A DNA stretch of 64,000 nt from Malurus cyaneus samueli (taxonomy: Eukaryota; Chordata; Aves; Passeriformes; Maluridae): positions 10,616,696-10,680,695 of the forward strand of contig CM019228.1 of the NCBI GenBank assembly GCA_009741485.1. The letters are read 5' to 3'. Each line of letters opens with the position of its first letter. Position 1 is the stretch's first letter. Shown here in pieces: positions 36,896-49,800 of this stretch. Below the pieces are notes generated by a model, which had not been told where the DNA came from, did no database searches, and saw nothing but the letters and a program-made list of their open reading frames with translations. The position numbers were made by a program, and so were the translations under genes.

Positions 36896-37454
36896 CCTCA
36901 CGACGAGCGAGGACTCTCAAGCAAGCACCTTTTCTCCTCCAGCCCAGCTGAGGGGATGCTGCTCCGGGCTCTCCGTGCTGGCACCGAGCCCCGCGCCGCC
37001 GGATCACGGCCGGCCGCCAGGTAAAGATGCGGGACTGCCGGCACCCATCCCGCCGGGGCTGGGAGCGGGGTCGGGGTCGGGAGTGAGAGTGGGAGCCGTT
37101 CCCGGTGCGGTTCCCGGTGCCGTTCCCGGCGCCGTTGCCGGTGCTGTTCTCGGTGCGGTTCCGGGTGCGGATCCCGGTGCCGTTCCCAGTGCCGTTCCCG
37201 TTCCCGGTGCGGTTCCCGTTCCCGTGCGGTTCCCGTTCCGTTCCCGGTGCGGTTCCCGTTCCCGGTGCCATTCCCGGTGCGGTTCCCGGTGCCGTTCCCG
37301 TTGCCCCTGCCGTGCCCGCCCCGCACAGTCCGCGCCGCCCTGCAGGGGGAGCCGCGGCAGCCGCGTCCTGCGCGGAGGCGGGAGCGGAGCGGAGGGGCAG
37401 CCGGCCCGCCACACGGCTCCGGGCGCGGCCGGAGCGGAGCGGAGCCCGAGCCAG
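36896..37454 (+). other. ADORA2A: Candidate non-coding first exon(s) of ADORA2A
   Basis: Two strong donors could end alternative leader exons: cag|gtaaag after 37020 and cag|gtgggt after 37454. The exon start is unknown, so the range is only an outer bound. Long ORFs in this range are by-products of stop-poor GC-rich sequence. Confidence 0.35.
37096..37310. repeat. GC-rich minisatellite with 12-bp period
   Basis: Imperfect tandem copies of a unit close to sgttcccggtgc fill about 215 bp, with some copies carrying an extra cgttcc hexamer. More than 15 CCC triplets lie on the + strand, so the minus strand has closely spaced GGG runs that could form G-quadruplexes (inference). Because 12 is a multiple of 3, every frame reads a 4-residue repeat, giving long false ORFs. 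Confidence 0.9.
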
Positions 37455-38669
37455 GTGGGTGATGCCGGCGGGCCCGCGGGAGGGCGGCGGGGCCGGGTGC
37501 AGCTCCCGGGGCGGAGCGGGATCTCCCGGCCGGGGCGGGTTGCGGGGCTCGTCCCGCTGCAGCATCCCGAGCGCGGCGGTCCCGACCCCGCCAGCCGCGC
37601 TGCGCTTCCCTCACGGCTCCGCTTCCCTCACGGCGTCCGCGGCAGCCTCGGTCCCTGTCCTGGCTGTCCCACCAATTTGGAAAGTGACCGCACGCTGCCG
37701 AGCCCCCAGCCCCAAGACGGGGCGATTTTGCCCTGCCACAGCTTTCTCCTGCCCGGCTCGGATGGTGTTTCTCCCATGGAGCCGGTGCTTTTCACTCCGA
37801 GCTGATTCCCAACTGTCAGTCCCTCGACACACCCCCGCGCTCCAAGATGTTTGCTCCGCGGATCTTCCCTCAAACATCAGGTGCTGGACTTTGCCTCCCT
37901 GCACCCAGCCCTCCGCCGGCCCTTCAGCGGATATTTGTGCTTAATCATAGAATAGTGATTCCATAGGAGCACCCCTCATCCTTCAAACTTCTCTGTAGTG
38001 CTTTCAAAGGAGATTTCTATGCACTTCCCAGTCGTGTTAAGGGGAAGAGGGCAGGGACTGAGGGGACGGCTTCAAACCAGTGTGGTCTTGTCCCATTCCT
38101 TGCCCCCACAAGTCCCAACTCTGCCTCATCTCTGCCGGGTGGCTGAAAGCCTCTCAGCGGAGTCCCTTTGCTGTGGCCGGGAGCGCTCAGCCTCGGTACC
38201 TGTGAGTGTGTCCATGGAGCTGCCCCTCGCAGAGGGGCCTGCACCCCTGTACAGGACAGGGAAACGGGCTGCACGGTGTGCGGTGTCTGCAGAGCTGCTG
38301 GCAGGATGAGGATGAAGGCTTTTTGCCCTGGCGGACAGGGCTCCGGAGCCGTCTGGAGTGAGCAGCCCTGACGGAGTGCCTGAGGCAGCAGGTGCGGTCC
38401 CATTCCCGCTGTGTCAGTGCTGCTGTGTGCTGCCCTCGCCGGGGATGCTCCTGGCAGAAGATTTTCTGCATGGTGGTTTGTGTGGTCTAAAAGTCACGGT
38501 TGCTTTACTGCTCTTTTGTGCCCTGGTTCAATGTAAGTTTGGGGGGTCTCGAGTCCACGGGCTTTGCTGTCGCCTGAAAGGAGGAAAGGTGGTTCAGCAC
38601 CTTCTTCAAAACCGCCTGGGGCACTGAGCCCACAGAGAGACGGGAAGGGTTAACTTAAAGAGAACAACA

Positions 38670-38676
38670 TGACTCA
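38670..38676. promoter_or_regulatory. AP-1 consensus site TGACTCA
   Basis: An exact AP-1 consensus lies at the start of an AT-rich block just downstream of the CpG island. It may be part of an intronic enhancer; by itself it is weak evidence. Confidence 0.3.
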
Positions 38677-40679
38677 CTTGGTAAATAGTTAATAGAATTG
38701 CTGTAACTACTTAAAATTATTTTACTAAGCAGATGGCCGACTATTAGATAACTCAGTCTTTGGATGTATTTGTTTTCAGGTTTCTTATCAGGCTTGTAAG
38801 TCTCAGACACGTGTAACTCAAGAACTAGAGTAATTGATAATTTGTTCTCCTGCATTAGAGAAAAAACTAACAGAGAGCGAGAGAAAGCATGGTCAGCCCC
38901 TGCTGTTGCAGACACCCCCGGAGCATATTGCCCAAGTAGAAAAAGATTAGAAAAAGTGACCAGCAGGACTGTGAGAAATATTTCAATTAAATTAGGACTG
39001 TGGAGGAAATACCTTATTTTGAATCTCAATAAAAGAAGTCAATATAAACGCAATCATGTATCACAAAAACCTATGGAAATGAAATCCTGTCTAATGTGGC
39101 AAATGGATTAAATTCTGAATTAACCAGCAAAGCTGTGAATCTCTGAATTTGTAGGGAAAACATAGGTACAAACTGCAAACGTGTATGTGTGTACATAAAA
39201 TTAAAATTACCTATTCCAGCGTGTGAAAAAAAAATTTAAAAAGGCAATCAGATCCTCTTTTTAATGCTGCCCGTGTAGTACATTTGTAATTTTCACAATC
39301 TGTGTGTTTCCCTATGTATTTTTACACATAAAAGAATAGAATCAGCATCACCCTGTACCAGGTCATGGGCTGTTGGCCCAGTAATGATGTTTTTAGCCTC
39401 TGTCCTACCAGTGAATGCAAAAGGCACTAAAGGTCTGAGCTGGAAAGCCTCCTGCTTTCCATGTTTGCATTTCTGTATTTTAATAGGATGTTTCCATAAG
39501 GGCTGCTGGTGCTATTGCGTTTGGGTATAATCAACTTTCGAAAGCTATTCATCTTTCTTGTTTAATCTTCAATAATGGACCTCATGTAGAATGATGTGGT
39601 TAAATTCTCTTAAGAACTACTGGGAAAAGCTCAGCCCAGCAGAAGGTTTAGGGAGACTGCTTTGAATGTTCACTCTTCCTTTCAGTCCTGTCCCAGAAGG
39701 GTCTGGTCCCCCTTTGCTTTTGAGCCTGGCTGCTTTTCCATCTTGTGTGGAGGGAAAGCCTCCCCCTTCACCACTTCCTTTCTGCTGGCCAGCTGATGGC
39801 TGTATGATTTCTTGTCTGTACAGGATGTTTAAGGTTTCACAGATTTCCCACCGTTTTCACTATTCTTCAGCTCTCCACTTTGGTTTGACACTTCCACCCA
39901 CTGCAGATGGGACGAGGCAGAGGGTGGGGAAGGTCTCTGAGTTCTGCACAGCTGGGAGTGAGGTGTTCTCCATCCAAATGCTACCAGCATCACTCTTGGT
40001 GTCCTGCAAAGTTTGTCCTTGTCCTCAGCTTGAACAGATTCCAGCTCTGCTCATTCATTTCCTCATTTGATCTGCATTGTGATTAACTCCCAAGGTTGTT
40101 CTTTCTTGTGTGATTTCCATCTGAAAGTGGAGATGGGCTATTAAACCTTCAATTTTTGTTGGACTCTAAAATAAAAACCAGGAAAGAGATCTTGAGCTGT
40201 GAGTCAAGGAATCAGGGCAGATTCTCACACGTCAAGGGAGGGTTATTCCCTTTCATCAGGTCTGGTATTTGGGACCAAAAAGCTTGGTTGCTTCATGGGC
40301 CATCTTCAGGTTTTGCATCAGCACACCTGAACAACCTTGGTAAAGCTCCTTGAACAAAATAGCACCAGTTCCTTGCCTCTCTGCTCATTTAAAAAATGCT
40401 GAGGAAGCTGCCTACTTAATAAGATGCTTTTGTAGCTAAATATTAAGAGCTGGTCTGTTGGGGTTGAGAACTGGCAGCATTTTGCCTTGGGAGGGCAGGA
40501 AGGTCTGGGCAGATGCACAGAAGGTGATTTAACCTCTGAAGGCTTCAGTTCCTTTTGTAGATCACAAGATGCCCCTCCCTTCACAAAGGTTTTGTCTCTA
40601 TCAGGAATTGGTTGTATTGCACTTTTTTTTTCCACAGTAAATCTCTGTAGATCAGAATGGACAGATGGCACACGGAATT

Positions 40680-40890
40680 CTCAATTATGAAAAATACCCT
40701 CAGGAGGCACTTGGAGGTCATCTAATCCAGGCCTGTGCCCAAGGCAGGATCTGCTATGGATTTGCCATTTCTGACATCTTTGTCCATCCTGCTCCTAAAA
40801 ACCTGCAGTGGAGAATCCTCCCTTTCCTGGGGTGCAGAAACACCCCAATGTCCAGCTTAAGCCTCCTTTGTGTTCATTCTTCATCCTGAC
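40680..40890 (-). mobile_element. Decayed CR1-type LINE 3' fragment
   Basis: Read on the + strand, the words ggaggtcatctaatccag, cctgtgcccaaggcagg and atgtccagcttaagcctcc occur in the order and spacing of the reverse complement of CR1-family 3' regions as remembered. The element is therefore on the minus strand with its 3' end toward 40680. It is short and diverged and encodes nothing intact. CR1 is the main LINE of birds and other sauropsids, which supports the organism call. Subfamily cannot be assigned by eye. Confidence 0.65.
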
Positions 40891-43800
40891 CACAGTGGGC
40901 AACCCACAGGCAATCAGCAAAGAGCATTTCAAAGCACTTCAGCAAATGCAGGTATTTGGAAAATGTGAGTGGGTAAAGGTGTAAACTCTTTCACTCCTCA
41001 AACGGGGTCCTGTTGCTCTTGCTGATAGGGATATTTTTATTTTTACTTTTTGAAAAGTTACACATTTCAAGCCCAAATTAAGTAATTTTATTACCACACA
41101 AATGTAGCTGTGGAAGGCAGGGTTTAAAAAAAAAATGACAGCTACAAGACAAATTGTATTTATCTTAGATGGTAAGTCAGGGGTTGCATGCAGTAGGTTT
41201 ATCACTATCTGACAGGTAACGAGATAAAGTCCAGGTGTTACACAGGGATGTGGAAAGACCTGAAACAGGAATAAAGAATACTTTACAAAGCATTTTTTGG
41301 GAACATTTGCAAACAATGCATCTGAGACAATGGAGAAGCTAGAAGGGAGGGAAACTTCTTGCTGGGATGGTTTGAGCCAGGGACAAGGGGGAGGGAAAGG
41401 CACGCAGGGGATGAGGGAATCTTCCTGTCCCTCTCTGATACAGGGAGAGGAAAGGGGGGTTTTCCTGGAGCTTTGGAGACGTGACGGGTGACATGCTGGG
41501 CTCCTGTCTGTGTGTTGATTAGCATTTGTGATTGCTCCCAGTTGCGGGGGGAAGGCACTCCGGCACTCTCCTCCTTGCAGATGGCTGGTTTATCTGGCGG
41601 CAGGCTGCCATACAGCATTCCCTGTCTCCCTGTGCCCGGTGTGTGGCTCCCAGCGACAGCCGTGGTCCTTGTTCAGCATCTCCCTGGGGGTTTGGCTGCT
41701 GGAACCTCTGGAAGCCCAGCCCGAGCCGTGGGGTCACATCTGAGCATCCCCCCAGCCCCTCACCCAGGAGCGCTGCTGAACGGAGCCGAGTGCCATCTTT
41801 CAATGCATCCCTTTGGCAATGGTGAGGCTTCCAGTTTTCCCTGTTAGAAGTTTCCTTCCTCATTTAGTATTCAGACCTCAGAGTCTCCTCTGTTTTTCTC
41901 CTGGCTTAGTTGGAGATGTTTTGGTTTGGGTTTGTACTTTTGTGCTCTCCTCTTCCTTCTTGTCTCTCCTTCCCCCCCGCCCCCATCCTCTTATTTTTTC
42001 TTACTAGGGCAGCATAAGTGTTTCTGCTCTCTCTGCCTGTTCTGTAATGTTGGCCTCTTACCCAAATCCCCCTTCTTGTACTGGGAAAGTCATCTACAAA
42101 CAGCGCTATCATTTTGGTTATTGAGTTTTCCCCAATAGAACAGGAGTGTCAGATCCTGGTATGAATCAGCTGTTGAGCTTAAGGACTTAAGGGAAGTAGG
42201 TGGTTAAATACCATATTGTGTGATAATAACGACTTTGGTTTCAGTATGAGGCCCATCTACTTGGGCACAGACTGGGATTTTCCATAGGAAATAATCCCCA
42301 GGATGAGAGATGGCTAAGAGGTATGTGGCTTTTTAATAAAATCTTCAGAAGAGAGACACGTGGTTGAAATTGATTTGAATAATTACAGTTTCCACATACG
42401 TCCAATCCACAGATCAGTGCCCAGGTTCAATGGGATGGTGGAAAATCACATCAGACTGACCTGGGCTGGCACCAGCACCCTTACAGCTCCTGGAGTGTGT
42501 GTGGAGATGTACACTGAGTTTTAAAAAATTGCTAAAATATTCTGCAGCCCAGATTTTGGCAAAAAATGGACTTGTGTTAATGGCTACCTAGTCAGGGGTA
42601 GTCTGGGACTGTTTCTAACAATCCCAAAACCCAGGCCTTTATAGCTGAACCTTTTAAAACTGAGGAACCTAACTTTGTCAAGCACCTAAAAAAATTATGT
42701 TTTCTTTTATGTCATCCTGTCTTATGAAATATTGATCCAAAGTCTGATTGACCATTATGATTTATTTAGGGTTTTTGTTAACTTTCCTACCCCACTGCTG
42801 AAGGGAAATCTTTCTTTTCCTCCATGTAGCCACCATAGAGCTGAGCTGTGTGATTACAGCAGGCAAGAGATGGACACAGTCCACTTGGGAGGAACCATCC
42901 TCTTTAAGGGCTCAGGGGTCTCTGTTCTGAGCACCTCCCTGAGATCCATCCCTGCTTCACTAACATCTTTTGTGTTTGGAGTCAAATGTCACAGTCCCTA
43001 AGGAATTTGCCTTAGGGGTCTTTTTTGTTTATTGTTGTTTGGCAAGGTGTGAGGATTGTGATTGTCATGCATTTGAGAAACGATTGCAAGTTTCTTTACA
43101 GGTGGAGCTTTTCTATGATGTCTGCTTGTGCAGAGACTGTAAAATATCTAAAATTTTCAAAGGACAGAAGGGCCACTTCCTAAGGGTGGTGGAGGTGTCT
43201 GTTCTGCCCTCCTTGCTCTTCTTCTCCCTCTGGACAAGAACAGCAGCTCATCAACAGCCACCAAATGCAGTGAAATGTTTTCTGAAGTGATTTATGAATG
43301 GTCTGGTGCCCAGTGTGATGGTTTGATGGAGAAGGAGAGAAGCCTCTGGTGAGCAGTGTCATTTCCCAGCAGCTCCGTGCTCTCCAGCCCAGGCTGGAGC
43401 TGTCAGAGCAGGAAATGTGAGAGGTACGGGGCTGTCACTGGGGCGGATGTGCTCTGACCACAGCTCAGGGGCTTAGGAAATGAAGGAAGGACTTCAGAGT
43501 CCTCAGAGCACCAGCTCAGCACAGACACTCCAGGATCAGTAACAGTGACACTGGAAAGTTCTTAATAAATCGGATTATAATCAAGGACTTGGGGAGAAAA
43601 AAAGTCCCTTTGAACACCCCTAGTGTGGCTGTGGCTGGCTGTGATAGTGGAAATGCAGGTCACCTCTCAAGGGTGGCAGCAGTGTGGTGCAAGTCACAGC
43701 AAAGAGGAGAGGGAGTGACAAAGTGAGGGCATTTGGCCTCGGGGCATCATCAGAGCATCAACTCCTTATCCACAGAGGGTGGCAGAGTCCTAAAAATGTG

Positions 43801-46800
43801 CCAGATAGCTTTGAGGCTGTGACAGAAACACTGACAGGATGCTGAGGCTGACACTGAGCAAATAAGCATTAGCAGTCAGAAAAGTACCTTACAAAATGGG
43901 TGAGGGAAAGTTGCTGGAAGCAAAGGGGACAGCACATTTGTTCTTATGGCTTTTGCCTGCTTTTGGGATGAACAGTGTTGTACAGTGCTTTCCTCAGGAT
44001 AGGGGGGACAGCTGGGGAATCATTTTAAGATGGAGAGAGATGGAAAGAGTTCTTTCTGGTGTAGAAGGATGTTGGTTGTATTGCTACAACAGCTCTCCAT
44101 GCACTGTGGTGAGGTTTTGTTTCACCATCAGAGTTCATGCAAACACTCCCAAAACCTGCAGGACAGTGCTGGAGGGAGCAGGGGCAGGGATCCCAGGGCA
44201 TGGCGAAGGGGAAACCTGTACTTAGAGAAGGCAAATAGGATTTGGAAACAACTGGATAAAAACGCAGGAAAACGAACAGATATACCCAATTCTCAACTGC
44301 CTGTCTGGAAACTGCGTATAGAAATGAGAGGCAAAGTCACATCTGGAGAGAAGCCTACTCCAGTATTTTAAAATAGACCAGAATGGATGCATTAGCAGCA
44401 TAATAAATATCTTCAGAGTAAATTCTCCTCTTGCCTGTATTCCTCAGTGGGTCACCTCTCCTTTATATTCTGTTTCCTCCTTTCTCCTATTTCGTCCTTG
44501 AAGGAAATGCTCCTCATGTGTGAGCACAGCTGGCTTTGGTAGGGCTGGGGGGAGGCAGAGTTTGCCTTTCTGTGAGAGTTCTTCTCTCACACAGGAAAGG
44601 AAAACTGGCTCCTCAGAGACACCGTGGATGATATTGGCAGTAGTAACTTGTTTCTGGCCGTGGTACATGGTTTTAATTATGCATTTTTACTTGTCTGCCT
44701 TATGAAAGCCTATCAAAATGCTCTATATTTTTTTATTTTTAGAAATGCCGCCATAGATAAATGAACATCAGCCATCCTGAATAGAAATAGTTTTCTCAAA
44801 AATCCAACCTGTTTCGGTGTCTTTTGGCAATGTATCATGATGCCTGCTGCCCAGTGAGACTTTGCTGAGCACAGGGGAGCTTTTTCCCTTCTGTTTGTTT
44901 GATCTGGCTTATTTAACTGCTGGTCATTCAGCCTTACTTAGTTTCACCCTCCCTGGCTTTTTGTGACCATTAGAATTGGAATAATTACTGTGAGGTTTTC
45001 CCCTTGCTTTTAAACATTTATAACATCCACTTAGGAAGAAAACTATGGTCAAATGTGTTCTGTTCTAATCTTCTCTTCCGTTACCACAATAAAAATTAAT
45101 CCACTTCTAGCACTTGGTGGGCAGGAGGCAGAGCTGCAATATTGGTTTGGAATTAGCCATTCCTGTCAGCCAGCCCATCTGTGTTGTGACCTTTCCTTCT
45201 TGTCCAGTAGGATTTCACTTTTGGGGCAGTTTTGGTTTTTAATTTTTTTTTTTAATGGGCATAAACAGGAGGAGAAGAGAGACACAGAACAGGCTCCCAG
45301 GGTGTGGTTTTGTCACGGTTTTTGTTACTGTCACTGATGCAGCGGTCTGGGTCTCTGGTGAATCAGTCCAGACTTTACACCCAGGTTTACCATGCTGGTT
45401 CCTGGAGTACAGCCTCCTCTTTTGGCCTGGACTGCACCAGGATGGAAATGTAAAACAGAATTGTTGCCCCTCTTTCCCATTTTTAAACTGAAAGACAAAG
45501 TTCACGGACGGTGCAGGTCTCTGAAGTGCCATTCTTCTGCCTTTCCCAAGTATGTGGAGGGAAGGTTTTAAGTCTTGGAGAGCTGTTGCTTTCCTGTAAG
45601 AGGGGATTACACCAAGTTTAGCAAAGCTGAAGCTCTCATTTTACTCAGTATTTCAGGAGAATTTGCAAAGCCTATCCATAAAGCTTGTTAGCCCACTGTA
45701 GGGTTTATATTACAGCAGACTTTACTTCCCAAGAGGAGGAAATGTCTGTGCTTCCAAAAATCCTTGGCGCTGCATTTTTGCAGTCAGAGCATCAGTGGCT
45801 CAGCTGATAATTTGGATAAAGTCTGAAATGGTGCTCTGGAAGGGTCACACTGGCACGTGGAGCCCCTTGATAGAATAAGAATTTCCACAGCTCCCTGTGT
45901 TGTGCCCTTGCAGGGATGTCCACAAGGAGTGCAAGGGCCTCCAGGTACCTGAAAACCACCACCATGGTGTGCTGATAATATTGCCTGCTTTGTTTCACTC
46001 GTATCCTTTGTTAACAAAGAGCAGTCTAGAGGGAAATAGTCTATTATTAATATTTAATTTCCTCCTATTACTGTAAGCAGATGACCTAAAAGATCATTTA
46101 GCCAGCAGCCAATAATAAAGCAAATAGAGGGATCAGAAAATGTATGTCTTGGTTAGGTGGGTGATGCCTCCTTCCTCCTCTTTCCTGCCCCACCCAGGCA
46201 TCTTTCCACAGGATGACTGCTGTGTGTGAGCAGTCAGGGACCTGGGGAAGCTGCTCTTTGTGAAATATTCATAAAATATCGAAGTTCAGAGAAGAAACCC
46301 TTGAGCAACACAGAGAAGAGCTCCTGCTGCCCTCTCTATCGTTGTCCCAAAAGGACACCTGTTTTCAATATGTTTTACAGCCCCAGTTGTTTTGCAAATT
46401 CGTGTAGTGCCTGTGAGCACATTGGTTTATTGTGACTTGAACCTCTGAAGTGGTGGGGAGAGACAAGATTTCTCAGTCTTAGATTTAAAAGATAAGGAGA
46501 TTCTCTTTGAGCTGAAAGGATTTCAAAGAGAGGATAAAAACTGACAAGCATCTCCCCCTCCAGGCTTTGGAAAGTAGGAAACAAATGATTTAGCAGCACC
46601 AATTTCTCTGCTTAGGGCCATGTGTGTATTCAAGGATTTCCCCTGAGGGAATGAGGTGATCTGCATGTGACTGGTACCTGGGAAGGGTCATGCTGTCAAA
46701 AGGAGATGCAAGATTGTGATCTGTGGAATGAGCCTTGATGAACCCCCCTCCATGGCCCCTGAGCTGCCTCTGGTGCCCCATCCTGGAGCAGACACAGAAA

Positions 46801-49800
46801 CCAACCCCTCTGGAGCCCGGGAAGCTGCACTCTGTCACCTACAGACGGTCCGGGGTGCCCTAAGGGCTGCTGGTGATCTGCAGGTTTTGCTAATACGTGA
46901 GAGGAGCTGTCAAACTGAAGTGTCCCAGGCACTGTGAGCCTGGCAGGCACGGAGGGTGATTCTGCTCTGAACCTCTGACAGCCTGGGCAGCCAGAACCTC
47001 CCAAACCCAGCCTGGAGGGGCCACGAGCTTGTTTGAGCTGGTGATTTGAACCAAGCACTGGCCACGGGCTCAGCTCAATGCTCTTGGCACTCAGCAGAGA
47101 GAAGGGGCACCACCTTGGTCCAAAGTCAACTGGAGATGCCAAACTAAAGCTTGCTTAGGCTCTGCTGGTGAATTGCTTCATGGGAACGTGCTGTGCAGAT
47201 GCTTTATTGAATTTTCAAGGAGTTTCTCATTGGGACTGAAATATGAGAGAGAACAGAGTGTTCCAAGTCACTACAAACGAACAGAGCACCAGCTTTACAG
47301 GTTTGTGAATGACAAAAAAGGTTTATTTAATAATGGGGAAAAGGCCGGAACATAGCCTGGGGTATCAAGAAGGAATTAACAAAATAAAACAGGGGCTTAT
47401 GAAGAAATACTAATTGTAGCTGTCCAGCCTGTTGGGTGTTACAGCTTATTTTCCTTAAGTTTCAACAAGCTTGCCATGCTGATCCCTCAAGGGCCTGAGA
47501 TGTTAAATATACACTTCCCCAGTGAGTAAAGCAGATTGTTAATTAATTTTTTCTTATTAGACCTGGTTGCTAAGCCTTTGGGTCTTGCATTAAGTAGGCA
47601 ATTCTACAATAAATTTCATTCTTGCCTCTGTATCTATGTCATCTTCTCTAGGTGGTCTCTATTTCGTTTTGTCCCTGTGCAGTGAATTTCTAACTTTTTA
47701 AGCAAAAAGACTGAGCTGTTCTTGTTTTAAAGCAAGTTGCAAATACTCCTAAAATTGGGATTTGTTATGTCAGTGATCACTGTGAGAGAGGAACGAGGAG
47801 AGGTGGGTGAGCTCAGGTTGAACATGAACCCTCCTGGTTGTGGCACATTCTGTCAGCAGCAGGTGAGGCTGGGATTGTGTGGCCAATAATTGTTTTTTTC
47901 TGATGTCAGTGGCTACTCCGAGGCGCTGAAGCAGACACAAAATGTTGTTTGTCGTGGCTGGGACACCTGCTCAGCTCCAGCCATTTCTCCCCTGAGATGT
48001 GCTGGCTCTGCAGAACTCCAAGTGTTTTCTGGCCCATATGAGAGCAGACGGTGGAAGGACACTCTGTCCTTTTCTGGACATAACATTCCAATTGCTTCGG
48101 AATAAATGACTGGTGCTTGGGATGAAGAATGAGGCCACTGTTTGCGTAGGGAGATGGGAAGCAAGGGATTAAACAAATTCAGAGACAAAAAATTCAAATT
48201 TAACATCCGGCCATGAAACCGTTAAAGTAGAAGGTTAAAAGCTCTGTTGTGTCAGAAAACACTGTGTGATGTTGTCATTAAACTTCAGATTCCAGCATTG
48301 TGCTTTTTCAGGATCGTGCAGAGGTGTAGGAAATTTTAGCTTTGTGCTGAGCCATTAATATGTGCAGGACCTCCACAGTGAAGTTTGTAACTTTCCTCTT
48401 TGTCCTGTTGGAGTTTGAGATGAGCCATTGAAAGAGTCAAGTTAAACAAACTGCATCTAGGATTATTATGGGTTTGTGATTCTATTGAAGGAAGCTCTCA
48501 GATGGGGAAGAATATCCAATAACTTTGCTTTGATCCCCTTCACTGAGGTGGATGAGCTGTGAGCACCATGGGCATGAGCTCCCGAGCAGGACTTCAGGAA
48601 AATCCTCTGAGCATCAGGATTAAGGTGTTCAGTTCTCAGGCAACCTCCCTTCAAACAGGGGCTCCTTCAGCTCTTTTGACTCAATCTCAGAGGTGTTTGT
48701 GGGGAAGCTGTAGGGGTTTGTTTTCTATAGCAGTTTTGGCTCAAGAATGCCACAGTAATTTGTTAATTTTTTTCTAATTACCAGCACTGGAGTTTGGCCA
48801 TGCTCTTGGCCTGCGTGGGGAGGTGTGAACCTGTGGGGCTCAAACCCAAACCCACCTCAGAGCCTCAGGCACAGAGGCAGCACCCCCATTCCTCTTAGGA
48901 GCCTGTTTTGCCCATTATTTCCTTCATTTTGGTGTTTTTTTCCTCCTACCAGCTTTTTCCTGTCTTTTTTTTCTTCCCTTCTTGCTCACACACATGCAGA
49001 AAACATTGTTTATTTCTCATCCTGTCCCTTCTGTTCTCTCTCCCTCCAGATCTTTATTTCCATCTTATATTACTTCTAATCCCCTTCCCTGGAAGTTGGG
49101 CTGGAGGGTGAGGTTTCAGTGTCTCTGCTTTGAAACAAACCTGCTGGGATTTGTAATGGACAAGCAGATGCTTGTGGAGTGATGCAGGGGCATATCACTG
49201 ACATCCCTGAAATCCAAGAGAGTAGAAGCCATCCTGAGGAGGTCACTGAAAACCTGGAGGTTTTCCTGTAGGAGCACAGACAATAGAGAGACTTCTTGGG
49301 GTTTTTCTTCTTTAAAAAAGATTAAATGGATGATTTTTATCTTCCTCTTAATAGCTAGATCGCACACTAATCTCTTCTGTTGATTTTGTCCACTAAAACC
49401 AAACAAAACACAGAAACAAGATAGCTGAAGGTGGAGAAAAGCAAGGGTTTTGAAGCATGTCCAAACCACCAAGAATCATTCACTTTCCTTTCAAATGCAA
49501 CATTAGCAATAGAGCTCTAAATCAATGAAAGGTCTAAAATTAGATTATATTCCTGAGATCAGATGTGAATCACAAGTTAATCATATTTTCTTTTATTATC
49601 ACTGTCTTTACCCTTTTATTTTATCCTGAGAAATTTGGTTGCTGTCTTGAAAACAGAGTGAACTGTAAAGGCATCAAACCCTGCTGGGTGAGACCACGCC
49701 AGATCACCTGTGGATGGGGCCCAAAAATCTTGTGTTTTGGAGGTTCATGTTGCATTCAGAACCGAGCTTGGTGATTTATCAGCTTGTGCTGTGTTTCTCT

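Larger units (their letters stand above)
36890..37660 (+). promoter_or_regulatory. ADORA2A: CpG island, probable ADORA2A promoter region
   Basis: This is the only strongly GC-rich, CpG-dense block in the window. It contains GC boxes (GGGGCGG at 37508-37514, GGGGCGGG at 37532-37539), a GC-rich minisatellite and two good splice donors (cag|gtaaag at 37021 and cag|gtgggt at 37455). No coding exon lies near it and the next gene on the + strand is ADORA2A, whose mammalian orthologues use distant non-coding 5' exons. A promoter with first exon here, spliced to the coding exon near 51.4 kb, is therefore the simplest reading. Transcription direction and start site are not shown by the sequence. Confidence 0.65.

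Noticed and set aside
36735..37944. Overlapping ORFs of 232-356 codons on both strands in the CpG island
   Set aside because: They arise because the GC-rich 12-bp repeat (a multiple of three) has no stops in any frame. The products are GAVP- or GNGT-like low-complexity strings, and no known protein resembles them.
37941..37965. tcatagaat/gattccat words resembling the CR1 3' terminal repeat
   Set aside because: Too short, and no CR1 body lies on either side.
38842..39111. 89-codon basic ORF, considered as a retroelement remnant
   Set aside because: No retroviral or LINE motif was recognised and no LTR-like ends were found.
40939..41403. 154-codon minus-strand ORF next to the CR1-like fragment
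   Set aside because: It does not resemble CR1 ORF2 or any known protein; chance ORF.
41488..41863. Four overlapping ORFs (71-119 codons) on both strands
   Set aside because: Several frames are open at once, typical of stop-poor composition rather than coding selection; no recognisable protein.
46696..47142. 148-codon minus-strand ORF
   Set aside because: It lies in a GC-moderate, stop-poor patch with competing ORFs in other frames and shows no family similarity.
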